This document shows, one piece after another, positions 1 through 9,955 of a DNA stretch of 64,000 bases. Made by a program: the position numbers and the translations under genes. A model generated the notes under the pieces. It saw nothing but the letters and a program-made list of their open reading frames with translations. It was not told the DNA's origin and did no database searches. Each line of letters begins with the position of its first letter. Position 1 is the first letter of the stretch. Source of the DNA: Gracilaria gracilis (taxonomy: Eukaryota > Rhodophyta > Florideophyceae > Gracilariales > Gracilariaceae); the NCBI GenBank assembly GCA_030374805.1, contig JARGSG010000040.1, positions 248,001 to 312,000 of the forward strand, in the 5' to 3' direction.

Positions 1-2
1 CG

Positions 3-431
3 GACCGAGCCTCGCATTCGTACGCACCGACGCGGGCGCGTGGCACCGAATCCACTGCGCGAGCGAATGGAAATGGCGCCGGAGTACAAAAGGACCTCGA
101 CATTGTGCTCACATATTCTACTGCGGACTTCGACTCTCTGGCGGCTGCGGTGGGGCTGGCAAAGCTCTGGGGTCCCTTGACGTTGGTGGTGACGCCCGGG
201 GGTGCACCCGCCGTTCGTCGCTTCCTGTCGCTGCACAGACAGTTGTACAAGATTCTCAACGCGCACGCAGTAGATCCAATGCGACTGAGATGGGTGGGTA
301 CCGTGGACACGGTGCGCTCCGATCGACTGGGCCTTGCGGCCGATTGGCCGACGTACGCGCCGCAGGTTGAGGTGTACGAACATCATCTGGGTCGTCAATG
401 CGACATTCGTAACGTGACGTGCTCATTCTAG
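3..431 (+). pseudogene. DHH-domain fragment of a poly(A) polymerase / CCA tRNA nucleotidyltransferase (5' end off window)
   Basis: The frame is open from the left edge and holds a DHH phosphoesterase start. The motif LTYSTADFDSLAAAVGLAKL is followed by a PGG turn and RRFLSLH, then DRLGLAADW and VEVYEHHLGRQCDI. This order (ADFD, then a D/H-rich metal site ending in HH) is that of the N-terminal DHH domain found in cyanobacterial and plant organellar CCA-adding / poly(A) polymerase proteins, which carry DHH, CBS and nucleotidyltransferase domains. Homology stops after CDI and the frame ends at 431, so CBS and polymerase domains are missing and this is a 3'-truncated piece. The first Met-like codon in the frame, a GTG at 105, lies inside the conserved fold, so the real start is upstream of the window. 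Other DHH proteins (RecJ, exopolyphosphatase) are possible but fit less well. No role can be expected from the fragment itself. Confidence 0.7.
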
Positions 432-514
432 CGTACCTCAACTCGAGGGGGAAAATCGAAGAGAAAAGCGCTTGCTCAGTACAACTTCTCTTACAACTGA
501 AGCCGCTCTTTCAC

Positions 515-1353
515 ACAGAGGCACTCACAAAAAGTTGCGAGTGGATTAGCAGAGTAGTTTGTGTGGTGGTTGTGACGACGAAGCGTACGACGCGCCAGCG
601 AATTACATTGCATTCGGTGCGCGATAGCGAAGACGACGAGAGAGCAAACGAACTTGCGGCGAAGATGACGCGGTGCGGGTGAGGACGAGAGCGCGACGGC
701 GATCGTCAATTGGTGCGCGTGACCTCAAAAAGGGCGCGCAGCGTAACACGAGTGACACGTAAGGCAAGCGTCAAACGCAGCATGCCGCGGACGTTCCTGG
801 CCATGCGCACCAGAATGCGACTGAATCGTCGTCGTCGCCACGACACAGCTCCGCCTTCGGCGCCACGACGTCCACAAACGGCGCATTGCCGCGCAAATCC
901 ACCCTGACGGGCGTGAAGCCCACCAGTTCACCGTCCACCACCACCTGCTGCGGCGCTTCACAAGTGACATGAATCTCGCTCGCGCGCATTCCAAACACAC
1001 TTGCCCTCGGCTCTCGCACGCGTAACAAGGCGCTTTTCAACAGACTCAGCACCGTTTGGAGCGTGCGCAGCGGCGGTTCCGCGGCGATGCACACCAACTC
1101 GAGCAGCCCGTCATCCGGTTTGATGGAGCCGATGCCGTGCGCCAGCACGGACTGGCGCGGCGTTGGTCATGGTGACGCCTTTGAGCACCAGTGACTTGAG
1201 CTGCACCTGCTCCGACTGCAACTCGCCGCGGGCAAAGATGTGGCTGTCGGATACGTGTTTTAGCAGCACGTGCGTGTTGAAGTGCGGCTGGCGATGTGAT
1301 AGATGGATCGGATGCCGCAAATGCCGTACGCGAGAACGCCGAACATTCGCTTC
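515..1353. repeat. Direct repeat copy A (lipid-kinase segment)
   Basis: About 839 bp repeated in the same orientation at 5001-5843 with roughly 90-95% identity by eye. Both copies begin at ACAGAGGCAC and end at CGAACATTCGCTTC, after which the sequences part abruptly. The copy holds the C-terminal half of a minus-strand diacylglycerol-kinase-like gene plus about 250 bp of its downstream flank. The sharp ends point to a segmental duplication and not to a diverged gene family. Confidence 0.9.
771..1335 (-). pseudogene. YegS/DAGK-type lipid kinase, C-terminal fragment (copy A)
   Basis: Reads as the C-terminal half of the lipid kinase described at 5256-6327: LAHGIGSIKPDDGLLELVCI, then a helix rich in LLKSALL, then CEAPQQVVVDGELVGFTPV, which is the conserved VDGE-G turn of the DAGK/YegS fold, ending AAWCAWP-like to a stop. 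The catalytic GGDGT and PRGTANAF motifs are absent because the copy stops at 1353. Upstream, an unrelated minus-strand coding-like stretch (1354-1690) is joined to it. No active enzyme could come from this piece. It is informative mainly as one arm of a direct duplication. Confidence 0.75.
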
Positions 1354-1690
1354 TGGCCATCTTCCGCTCCATACCGTTGAATGCGTGTCTTCTGCGCAAC
1401 CACCGGCACTCGCTTCGCTCTTGCGTCGAGCACGTGCACATAGTCAGTGCTATCGCTTCGGTCCGCTCTGAAAAGTTCACGCGCATGCCAACGGGAACCT
1501 CCTCCTGCCACCGTGCGACCATCAGTCTTGTGAATGCCAACGACACGTCACCACCTGATTGCGTGTTTAAGTTCACGTCTTGGAGCACCGCGTAATGTAA
1601 TCGACCCACATCGTCAAACTTTCGCACACCAACATTCATCTTGCGCACCCAAGCAGTCTCAGTGGAGCTCATCTTCCACACCCGCTGCAT
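1354..1690 (-). pseudogene. Unrecognised coding-like fragment joined to lipid-kinase copy A
   Basis: A minus-strand frame begins MQRVWKMSSTETAWVRKMNV and continues through VRKFDDVGRLHYAVLQDVNL before dropping into another frame (TDYVHVLDARAKRVPVVAQK). Composition and lack of low complexity look like real protein, but I cannot name the family. It is fused in sequence to the lipid-kinase repeat at 1353, where copies A and B diverge, so it marks the sequence into which copy A was joined. The region from 1691 to 2300 has only short overlapping frames and no recognisable gene. Confidence 0.3.
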
Positions 1691-2439
1691 TCAATTCAGC
1701 CCTCCAAATCCACGCAACAACGCTTGTGCTCCGTCCTTTTCCCCCCGCCTCTGCGTTCTTCGTCAATGCCCCTGTCGAGGAGCACCATGTCAGCATGTTT
1801 TGTACGTATGCGTTACGCACACACAGGGTGACTCTGCTCCGTCTTCATTTGTTCCAGCGTTCTCCTCTTCAGGTAACGCCTTCGACAACAATTACTGACA
1901 ATTGTCAGTGCCTTCACATCGTATCCGCCACACTGTCCTCTTTTCGCCTCTTGCCGGGCTCTGCAATGGCTGTCGTGCCCGTCACAATGTGACCACCCAC
2001 CTTGCATTAACTTCTCGTCTTGCGATGTTGTTCGGAATTGTGTACTCTCTCCCTGTCACAATTCCTGTTGGCGCTCCTGTCGGCCTCTGCGGTGAGAGCG
2101 CGCGCGGGTCGTCCGCGTCACGTGTCAGCCCACTTTCTCTTCTACATGGTGACCATATACTCTGAACTAACTCCCATTTGCGGTGTTGTTCGGAATTGTG
2201 TACGCTCGGTCTTCGTGATGCTATTGCCGACTGCGCGGATACTGCCTGTTTGCTCACGCTCGCACCCCCATCTTCGCTGAAACACAAATCTCCACGAGCT
2301 GCGCCGCGCAGTCTTGGCCAGTCATTCGACGGTGTCGGCTCTTGGGTCTAACGACGAGAGCTGCAAACCGACGTACATCCATCTCTAATGGGAAACGGAG
2401 GCGATTCCCCGTGGCGAGAGAATAAGACGCTGATAGATC

Positions 2440-3190
2440 AGATTAGAAGGTGGCCATCAAAGTTTTGGGCTTTTCTTAGGAGAGAAAAATATCTTTAGAT
2501 CGTTTTCCTGGAGCTTCGGAATAAGGGGCTACAGACCATATTAAAGAAGAAGATCATGATGAAGAGACCAGGCTTATCGAGAAACAGAGAATGACAATCG
2601 ACTCCATAAAGCGGCAACTTCAGACAACATCAGGATAAGCACGTGCGGCTGAGGAGAACATAAACCTTTATGGAAGGAGAACCACGCGCTGATGTGCCTT
2701 TGTCGGGAGCATGAAGAGCGGCACAGTGAGCTGAGCAAGCGGTTGGACGATCTGAATGCTAAACAGGAAATTCTTGGAGACACGGTAAGAGCTTGGACAG
2801 CGTTGTCGAACCAAGGGAAGCCAGGGCAGTGACGCAGCAGGAAGCCAAGATAGCAGCGAAAGCGAGAGTTTTACAAGCAGAGCAGAAGGTTGAACTTGCC
2901 GAACTTCGGGCAAGGCATGCAACGTTACAGTCTAGAGATGTTGGAAAAGCGTATAGAGGAGGTCAAATCTTCTTCTACAACAGTTTTTGAACGAGTCGAA
3001 GAATTGCGGAAGCTGCAGGCGGGCATCTTACGAAGTCTTGCAAAACAATCCCAACAGCCTTGTGGATACATGTGTCAAGGTCCATCCCAGCTTCTAGGCC
3101 GTGGTTCTAAATTTTTGCGACGACATTGGGCGTCCATTCCTCTTACTAAGAACCGTGAAACTGCACCAGTCGAAGAAAATCAGCCGTGAA
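2440..3190 (+). pseudogene. Relic of an NLR N-terminal coiled-coil region
   Basis: Around 2470-2505 the sequence encodes a broken FLRREKYL segment that matches AFLRREKYL in the NB-ARC-WD40 gene at 17641-17676, and both are followed at once by TAG and by a similar AAAGAAGAAGA stretch. Downstream, several frames encode charged heptad-like helices: EEDHDEETRLIEKQRMTI, REHEERHSELSKRLDDLNAK, QRYSLEMLEKRIEEVKSSS and ERVEELRKLQAGILRSLAKQ. Stops and frame changes separate them. This is a decayed N-terminal part of the same receptor family. No P-loop or WD40 repeats follow it. The segment 2300-2440 may be further degraded sequence of the same gene. Confidence 0.5.
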
Positions 3191-3286
3191 GCAACCCAAG
3201 GAGAGCCACGGACGGGAGGCGTGAATGGCATAGGTGTTGATGCGGGCACTACAGGTATGTTCAGACTTTCGGGCTTCTCAAACATT

Positions 3287-3572
3287 GGGTTCATCCAGAA
3301 ATAATCAAACTGGCACCTGGCCACATTCTGGCCAATCACAAGCTTTTAATATTGGTCACTGCCCCGCCAAATATGGCCAGGTAAAGTCACACCTTTGAGG
3401 TGACTCCAGAGCTCCAAACCATCCGCCAGACTCAACCCTAATTTACATTAATTTTTGAAGGATTTTCTATACACTGTACTGTAGCCGCTTGACAACGCAC
3501 CCCCGCGATTTGGTAATCTGCCATGTTGACGGATTTAGTGGGCTGGTGGTTCGACCTTTTCTGGATGCACCC
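3287..3572. mobile_element. 286-bp MITE with 15-bp terminal inverted repeats and ATT target duplication
   Basis: The element begins GGGTTCATCCAGAAA and ends with the inverted form of GGGTGCATCCAGAAA (14 of 15 match). It is flanked by ATT at 3284-3286 and ATT at 3573-3575. The paralogous vWA copy lacks the element and has a single site at the matching position: reading its complement, AAACATTAAATAG at 50340-50352. This is a related empty site and shows a clean insertion after the vWA duplication. No coding capacity. A 3-bp duplication would suit a PIF/Harbinger-type transposase, although ATT is not the usual TWA, so the superfamily is open. Confidence 0.85.
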
Positions 3573-3599
3573 ATTAAATAGCAGCGTAGAAGACCACAA

Positions 3600-4437
3600 A
3601 TGACGTCACCAAGCCCCGTAATTGGCGTCCATACTCCTATGATATTTTCGGAATGGTTTGGGCATGGACCGCGCCACAATGTCACCCATGCCGCATGGGT
3701 GACATTGTGGCGTCGCGTCACACACGTTGCGCACCAATTCGTCCACGACCTCGACAACGTCGTTCCAGCTGCCACCACCAACACGTCTGCGAGCGACCCA
3801 CTTTGTCGCAGCCGCCACCCACCTCCACAGCACATATCTGCACGCCGTCTTCATCCAAGAATCGCTCTACCATACGTCCGCGGACCGCGTCCCTAGCGTC
3901 GGCGAACACCACCATCTTCCTCGCGCTGCCGTGCGCGCGCCTCAACTTCCGACCACACATCGCCACGCCACGACCCACATCCGCCACGTCGGGACATGGA
4001 GATTTCCGTCGCGCGCGATCCACGCGCCACAGAAAGCGCATCGCGTTGGGAGTCAGCTAGGAGATACGTGACGCTTGTTTTGCATATTTCACAACGGCAA
4101 ATGCGGCGCGCTCGCCCAGGGACACAATAGCCGACACTAACTTCACGAAGTCCAGCTGCATGCGAAAGTCGGCGCTTGAAAGCCGCCAGCTGGCGTCTAG
4201 TGCGAAGCATATACTGGGGTTACAATTGCTCTCGCGCGCGAACTGTATCGCTGAGCTCACCTTTGGGCGCTTTTGCTGCGGGACTGCATGCGATGATTCT
4301 AATGACGTCCACGATTGTTCGGTGGCGTACGCCGTGGGAGATGCCTTTGAATATGCTACTGCGTGCCCGCCGTGAGCGACGGGAAGAGGAACCTGCAGCA
4401 GTGCGACAAGCATCAAAACCCATACGTGAAGCTTCAT
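3600..4437 (-). pseudogene. Secreted von Willebrand factor A-domain protein, broken copy A
   Basis: The start at 4437 matches the start of the inverted copy (49505). It opens with a signal peptide, MKLHVWVLMLVALLQVPLPV, then a spacer and a vWA fold: strand plus metal site ICFALDASWRLSSADF (the DxSxS MIDAS is present as DASWRLS), helix DFVKLVSAIVSLGE, strand AAFAVVKYAKQAS, later RKMVVFADARD and VQICAVEVGGG, and the last helix VVEVVDELVRNVCD. After QASRIS a TAG replaces the Lys codon seen in copy B, and a frame change near the ADVLV strand moves the end into another frame. So the protein cannot be made whole. vWA domains of this kind bind extracellular ligands through a divalent metal. A TATA-like CTATAAGAG lies at 4493-4501. 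A perfect hairpin sits at the 3' end. Confidence 0.75.
3672..3712. other. Perfect 19-bp hairpin at the 3' end of vWA copy A
   Basis: Arms 3672-3690 and 3694-3712 (CGCCACAATGTCACCCATG and its exact complement) with loop CCG. The arm closest to the coding sequence encodes the last cysteine-rich residues (PQCHPC) of the vWA protein. The inverted copy retains 15 bp of the same stem with a different 17-nt loop (50208-50254). Retention of pairing in both copies suggests an RNA-level function such as 3'-end formation, or a palindrome maintained by repair. Confidence 0.85.
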
Positions 4438-5000
4438 CGGAGGGGCGCACGTCTTGAAGCTGCCTAGAGAGAAGCGTGCGAACAGGCTACCAGCTCTTAT
4501 AGCCGTGTCACATGGCTCCAAAAGCTGAAGTGTCAGAAGAGCACGCGATCCACCGTAGCGTGGCAAACCATGGCTGAATTGCTGCCTTGTGGAACGCCCA
4601 TACTCTCGAGCGACGGGCAAAATCTCGGCCGCCAAGAAGGCGGCTATTGAAAGGATGCATAGCCGCTTATTCCAACTCAAGGTTGCGCTCTTATGTGTCG
4701 TCTTCGATAACTACCGACGCGGGATTGCGCTCGTCAACAAGGACGCTAACGTGTCATGCTGCGGCCGCCAACGAGGTGGCTTTAGCCGGGCTCTTGTGCT
4801 GCTGCGGTTGCTCTTTTTTGCTCCGTCGTTGTCCAACTACTCATCTATACAATGCGGTTCACATCGATATGTCTAATGCGTTGCTCACAGCAGTACGTGT
4901 CGGCGCGGCGGTTGCGAAGGCGCGCGCGTGAGACGCCAGTGTGTGCAGATGGGGAAGGGCACTGGGGCGAGATAGCGTGAAACGGGCGGTTTGCAGCAGC

Positions 5001-5843
5001 ACAGAGGCACTTATGAAAAGTTGCGAGTGGATTAGCAGAGTAGTTTGTGTGGTGGTTGTGACGACGAAGCGCACGACGCGCCAGCGGATTACATCGAATT
5101 CGGTGCGCGATCGCTAAGACGACGAGAGAGCAAACGAACTGCGGCGAAGCTGACGCGGTGCGGGTGACGGCGAGGGCGCGACGGCGATCGTCAATTGGTG
5201 CGCGTGACCTCAAAAAGGGCGCGCAGCGTACCACGAGTGACACGTAAGGCAAGCGTCAAACGCAGCACGCCGCGGACGTTCCTGGCCATGCGCACCAGAG
5301 CGCGACTGAATCGTCGTCGCCGCCACGACACAACTCCGCCTTCGGCGCCACGACGTCCACAAACGGCGCGTCGCCGCGCAAATCCACGCTGACGGGCATG
5401 AAGCCGACCAGTTCGCCGTCCACCACCACCTGCTGCGGCGCTTCACAAGTGACATGAATCTCGCTCGCGCGCATTCCAAACACACTTGCGCTCGTCTCTC
5501 GCATGCGTAATAAGGCGCTTTTCAACAGACTCAGCACCTTTCGGAGCGTGCGCAGCGGCGGTTCCGCGGCGATGCACACCAACTCGAGCAGCTCTTCATC
5601 CGGTTTGATGGAGCCGATGCCGTGCGCCAGGACGGACGTGACTGGCGCAGCGTTGACGATGGTGACACCCGTGAGCACCAGTGACTTGAGCCGCACCTGC
5701 TCCGACTGCAACTCGCCGCGCGCAAAGATGTAGCTGTCGGATACGTGTTTGAGCAGCACGTGCGTGTTGAAGTGCGGCTGGCGATGTGATAGATGGACTG
5801 GATGTCGCAAATGCCGTACGCGAGAACGCCGAACATTCGCTTC
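5001..5843. repeat. Direct repeat copy B (lipid-kinase segment)
   Basis: Second copy of the 515-1353 repeat, in the same orientation. Beyond 5843 the sequence continues into the catalytic part of the lipid kinase, so this copy is the parental one and copy A is a 3' fragment of it. The stretch 4787-5000 between the vWA arm and this repeat holds no recognisable gene. Confidence 0.9.
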
Positions 5844-6327
5844 ATATGTGGGCGAGCGCCGCTCACGGCGCGGGCCTCCAGACTCACGCTGGCCAGCAAC
5901 AGCATGCGCTCCTCGCGCCCGTCGATGCACACCAACGGCAGGTCGACGCGACGAATGCATCCATCGCCCACCATGCGCACCGCGCGTCGCACGTTGCAGG
6001 GAATGTCCATCGCGTTGCAGAATGCATTGGCGGTGCCTCTTGGGATGACGGCCAGCACCAAGCCGCGGCTACAGCTGTGCTACGCAGCGTGAATGGCCGA
6101 AGCGACCGCGCGGTTACGGTTCCGTCGCCGCCGTTCGCCACCAGCAGTTGCGCGCCGTCGTGGATGGCGCGTGCGGTGAGCTGCTGCGCATCGTTTTCGC
6201 GCGTGGTATGCCAGATCACAATGCGCGAGAAGGACGCACACAGCTGGTGGCGAATGATGCACAGGTCGCGCGCAGGATCTCTTGTTCCGCTCACGGCATT
6301 GAAGATGACGCCCACGCGCGCGCGCAT
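5256..6327 (-). pseudogene. YegS/BmrU-type diacylglycerol/lipid kinase, broken
   Basis: The start at 6327 gives MRARVGVIFNAVSGTRDPAR, the usual N-terminus of bacterial-type lipid kinases (IFNPxSG), followed by QLLVANGGDGTVT, the nucleotide-binding GGDGT motif. A frame change follows, then VASAIHAA and a TAG, then LVLAVIPRGTANAFCNAMDI (the conserved PRGTxNxFA motif), IRRVDLPLVCIDG and FGVLAYGICDIQS. A second frame change leads to the C-terminal lobe with NAAPVTSVLAHGIGS and VVVDGELVGF. All catalytic landmarks are present but lie in three frames with one internal stop. Such enzymes phosphorylate diacylglycerol or related lipids at a membrane. The combination of motifs looks most like cyanobacterial homologues, which may mean a plastid origin (inference). 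Confidence 0.75.
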
Positions 6328-6469
6328 GGCGACGGAACGGCGCGACGGAGCTTTACGAAACTACGAGAAGGCTGGTGCGCGTCGGCGCCGAGCGAAGTGC
6401 AATACGCGCGCGCGACGCGACGCGCGCAACGCACGAATCGGTGGCAACACGGAAAGCCAGTGAGTATGC

Positions 6470-7676
6470 TGTCCTTGTTCCAGAGTCTTTATATCAACGT
6501 AGGTCTCTGCTGTGTTCAGCCACAGAAAGCCCGCGTTCTCCTTTCCGTTACGAGCGAACAGAAATGGGATTGAACCGTATATAGACCAAGTGGTCTAACA
6601 AGTTCGAACTCGAAAATATCTAGGTTGTAAAGAAGATACGGCTCGGACAAGATGCTGTTGTTTTCGGCAATCGTATCTTGCAAAGAAAACCGCACGGTGC
6701 GCTCTGGTATTCCGTATATGTGATTTGCAAACGGGAATGACACGTCCACTCCAATAGACTCGGGCACACGAGGTTTTGAATCAATATGGCGCTGGAAGGT
6801 TTCCTCCCAGCAACCATCACAAGTAATCGACCTTGATACGTTTTCTTCGGTTACGTCTTCATGTGGCTCTTTGCCATCGTCTTCATCGTCTTCAGTGTCT
6901 TCGTAGTCGTTATCCTTGCTGTTTGTATCTTGACCCTCCGACTCCGATTTTTCGTTTCCCCCCGAGTCTGGTGGAGGTGAATTTGTTTCATCCGGAGCTC
7001 CATCTCCGGGAGGAGATGGTTTCTCGACGAATGTTTCTACCAGAAACATAGACTCTGAATTGAAGGAAGCCCAAACTAAATCGTTTTCTTTGCGCACAAA
7101 GTCCACTCGGAACGGTTCATAGTGGAGAACAATCTTGGAAGGAAGATCGCCAACAACAAGTTCTGCTTTATCACCATGCACGACAACGTGTTCATCCTTT
7201 AAAGCCATTGCATTCACGTGGCGCATAAGCACATCTTTCACGACATGTCGCTCGTATTTTGATGGGACGGCGTCATCAACGACGATGCGATACACACCAT
7301 TCGCAAGTGCAATGATAATTAGCACGAAGGAAAGGCGATCTTTCGCAGCAAGGGTCGCTTTCACTGTACTTTGTCCTCTCCATTCCGTCAAGGATATGGA
7401 TTCCCTCATTAGCTTGTAAATAACATAGGATGACGGTCTGAAAAGCCGTTGACGACGACCAAAGCCTAGATCAGAACACTTCTCCAACTTCGACCATTCC
7501 GTTGCGCGTGATGAGCGAAAGCATATTGTTTTCAGGCGCTGCGCGACGTGCGTGCCTCTCAAAAGTGACTGTGGACGCGGCGATTTAACCACCAACCTGA
7601 ACTGTTGAGTTAAGTGAAGCAGGGAATGGCCGTCAGTGGACAACACATCCACATCCTGTCCAAGACAACACTTCAC
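6470..7676 (-). pseudogene. Glucosidase II alpha (GH31) N-terminal fragment
   Basis: The ER enzyme trims glucose from N-glycans. The frame contains CSDLGFGRRQRLFRPSSY (family pattern F-K-T-C-x-x-S-x-F-C-x-R-x-R), ADKAELVVG-like strands, an acidic insert (DNDYEDTEDDEDDG) and the strongly conserved block WEETFQRHIDSKPRVPESIG, FPFANHIYGIPERT, then EPYLLYNLDIFEFEL and RPLGLY. Near 6577 the frame changes. The other frame continues as SIPFLFARN, AGFLWLNTAETYVDI and EQGQHTHW before homology ends near 6470, only about 140 bp from the lipid-kinase start. The GH31 catalytic barrel is entirely missing. The first 48 codons lie inside the 523-bp inverted repeat, and I cannot confirm they are the natural N-terminus. 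Confidence 0.8.
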
Positions 7677-8054
7677 AGACGATCTCCGCGGTGAATGTGG
7701 CTTTGAAAACCCGAAATTTGGTAGGTCATTGCTGTTTGCGGTGCTCTCATTTGGTATCTTTCAGTTCATGACGCGCCAAATCCACGGCGCATGCTGGAGC
7801 AACCAGCAGCTTCATCGAACAATCCCACCCAAGAGGCGCAATCTACGACGGTATGCACAAGGTACCACCGCAAAGAGCCGCGCGCGCATGACCAAAGCCC
7901 TTCCTCAACAAGCCTAGCCGACTAATCGAGCAGCTCGGAGAAGCGCGGCCACTTTTGAGCAACGTCCGATAGCTCCACGCATACAAGCATGGCAACCGCG
8001 GCTCTCAATAGTTCTCAATACAACAACAAGCTGCTGCGATTTGCTCGTCGATTC
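7532..8054. repeat. 523-bp near-identical inverted repeat, left arm
   Basis: Reverse-complement match to 35548-36070 with a single mismatch noticed (8031). Edges are sharp. The arm spans the 5' part of the glucosidase II frame (minus) and the first about 22 codons of the TERT-like frame (plus). Both frames run across the arm edges here, so this is probably the source copy. The two arms bracket 28.5 kb. Confidence 0.9.
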
Positions 8055-8464
8055 TACCCACACGTCGTGTCACTCTCGGACTACATCCATATGCTGAATG
8101 AAAGTCTATCCACAACAATTATTTGCGATATTCTTCAGATTCCACGTCGTACAATCGACTACTCTCATCGCTTCTGATAGCGTTCCCTTCTCACCCCACA
8201 TTCCCCAAAAATGCTATGGAAGGCCTGCCCCTTAAGTCTGTCTCTTTTGATGACGTGCTCACTCAGGTGATCTCCTCCACTCTCCGAAAACATCAAAACG
8301 CATCCAAACGACCGGACCAAGTGAACGTTCTATGTAACGGTTTCTTCTTGTCGAAGCAAGACGGACCGGGCAGCGTTTTTCGCGATCTTGATGTTCGCGG
8401 CCCCGTGATTAGCAGGAATGTCGCTCTAAAACCCTACAATGAGATATTCCCCTCTGCACCATAG
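7989..8464 (+). pseudogene. Possible telomerase reverse transcriptase N-terminal fragment
   Basis: From ATG 7989 the frame gives MATAALNSSQYNNKLLRFAR, then FYPHVVSLSDYIHMLNE. After a double stop near 8177 another frame gives a helix around FDDVLTQVISSTLRKHQ and NASKRPDQVNVLCNGFFLSK. This order resembles the N-terminal region of TERT, where an initial helix (LL..YR.V..L..FV) is followed by a helix and a conserved [NV]LxxG[FY] strand; Arabidopsis TERT, from memory, has a similar RPKNVLCSGY. The later TERT motifs (T, RT) are absent. The match is short and from memory, so treat it as tentative. What follows (8465-8760) is not recognisable on either strand. Confidence 0.3.
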
Positions 8465-8769
8465 CCACTATCTACAATCAGTAGTTTCATCGCCGTTGGA
8501 AACGACTGTCGGGGAGAGTTGGACCAACGCCGCGGCAGATAAAGACAGGAAACTATCAACAACTGGACAGATAGGTGTTGTGGTCCATCTCGCATCATGA
8601 CGTCAGTGACAATGAGCACAAAGCCCTCTCTCGCGATATCGGCCTCATGCACATTGGCATGTCTTACAATAGGAGGAAAACGCTTCTCTTCGAGCAGCGC
8701 CAATGGCTGTGCAAACGACGCAGTGTTGTACAGAAGCTCGACCATCTTGATTGTTCCAATTGCTGTCGA

Positions 8770-9955
8770 TTGCGTCTCGCCGTCTATCTAACTCCCAAGG
8801 CATTCGGCTCTGTGTCGGTCAACGCTGCCGAGTTTTGTGCCAAAAGCTCGCCGTACTCTATCATGACCCCTGTTGATGGTGGACCTCCGCTCCAAAATCC
8901 AAACGCAAAACAACTCGCGAAGCATCGGCTCTCACGCACAATGACATTACCGACGGACAGCTTCGCTCTGCACGACATTTTTTCCATTCTGCAGCCTCAG
9001 CTTGACGGAACACAAGCATGGTCCGCCGTAGCAAGCGCCGCCGCCGGATCGGTACTGGACGCCAAGCTGCACGGCAGCGATTCCAACACCTTCAGATCTC
9101 TCTTGTTAACGCACCGAGGCGGTGACATCGAACTCCACAAGCGCAGCCAGGAGATTTTGGACGATTTGAAGCAAATCTGCGAGGAACTGAACCACGATAC
9201 GAGCGCCAACTCCATTCATCAGGCGTCCTTACGCTCCAGTTTGTTTACCGTGTCGACCGGCTATCAGCGTGCCGAGCAACAGCCCGGCAATGTGAAACTG
9301 CAGTTACGTCCCTATCAACTGGAGAGTCTGGCATGGATGATCGATCGCGAGAAAGAACGAAGTGTGAGCGACCCATTCGGGATTCGAATCCGTGCGAAAG
9401 ATCGCTGCGATGCAGAACGGATTCTGCATTATTGCCCGCTCACAGGCGCCTTGTCAGCCGTCCCGCCGCCTCCTGTTGTCGGTGGTGTACTCTGTGGTGG
9501 TGTGACATTGTACTCTCTCAATGTCAATGGCATGGAAAGGCTCTTGAGAAGCGATGGGACTACTTCAGGAGTTATGGCCTTGGCTTCTTTTCTTACGCTG
9601 TCGAGTGCGCCGAGCTCAGGGTCAAAAGCGAGTTGTGGCCAAGAAGCCAGTCAAAAAGTCATATTCAAAACAGATGTGAAATGTAGAGATTGCTAATTTG
9701 ACCTATGTTCAGGCAATTGCCAGGAATCGTTTTTGCCCGAACAGCTCAATTACACATGTGCCTGCTATAAAGAAGCAACCACGGGGCTTCACACAGTTTT
9801 CTGTGCGCACCGATTGCGAAGCAAGATTCTTTGCGTCAACAAGGCCCAAACAAAATGTGCCGACTTATTCACAAGTGTCTGTTGGCACTGCCGTATTCTC
9901 TGCTTGGGGCAGCCTTGAGACTGCGGTCTGCGGAAAGATATTGCTTGTGGTATAG
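8770..9955 (+). pseudogene. SNF2-family helicase fragment (SHPRH/Rad5-like)
   Basis: The long frame 8575-9696 contains LQLRPYQLESLAWMIDRE, the Q-motif-like entry of SNF2 helicases, followed by YCPLTGALSAVPPPPVVGGV, which corresponds to the GG-[IV]-L-x-DEMGLGKT approach of SHPRH-type E3/helicases. The Walker A DEMGLGKT itself is not there: after GGVLC comes an unrelated stretch, then TTSGVMALASF, where the normal helix after the P-loop would resume. After 9700 a second segment gives YTCACYKEATT, FCAHR and KCADLFTSVCWHC, a Cys/His pattern like the PHD finger inserted in SHPRH. A possible 3' splice site (TTTGACCTATGTTCAG, ending 9708) precedes it. RING and helicase motifs II-VI are missing. The ATPase would be dead. 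Confidence 0.6.

Larger units (their letters stand above)
3238..4786. repeat. Inverted repeat arm A (vWA locus)
   Basis: Matches the reverse complement of 49157-50406 over its whole length at roughly 85-90% by eye, apart from a 286-bp transposon present only here (3287-3572). The arm covers the 3' flank, the complete vWA coding region, the promoter and about 250 bp upstream. Homology starts at TTGATGCGGGCACTACAGG and ends near CCGCCAACGAGGT. The divergence level says this duplication is old relative to the 523-bp inverted pair at 7532 and 35548. Confidence 0.9.

Noticed and set aside
5884-6463. Plus-strand frames opposite the lipid kinase
   Set aside because: They are antisense readings of the kinase. 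The minus strand carries the GGDGT and PRGTANAF motifs.
8434-8745. Minus-strand 103-codon frame (MVELLYNTASFAQPLALLEE)
   Set aside because: Looks somewhat protein-like but lies between two plus-strand relics, has no family match and no upstream signal.
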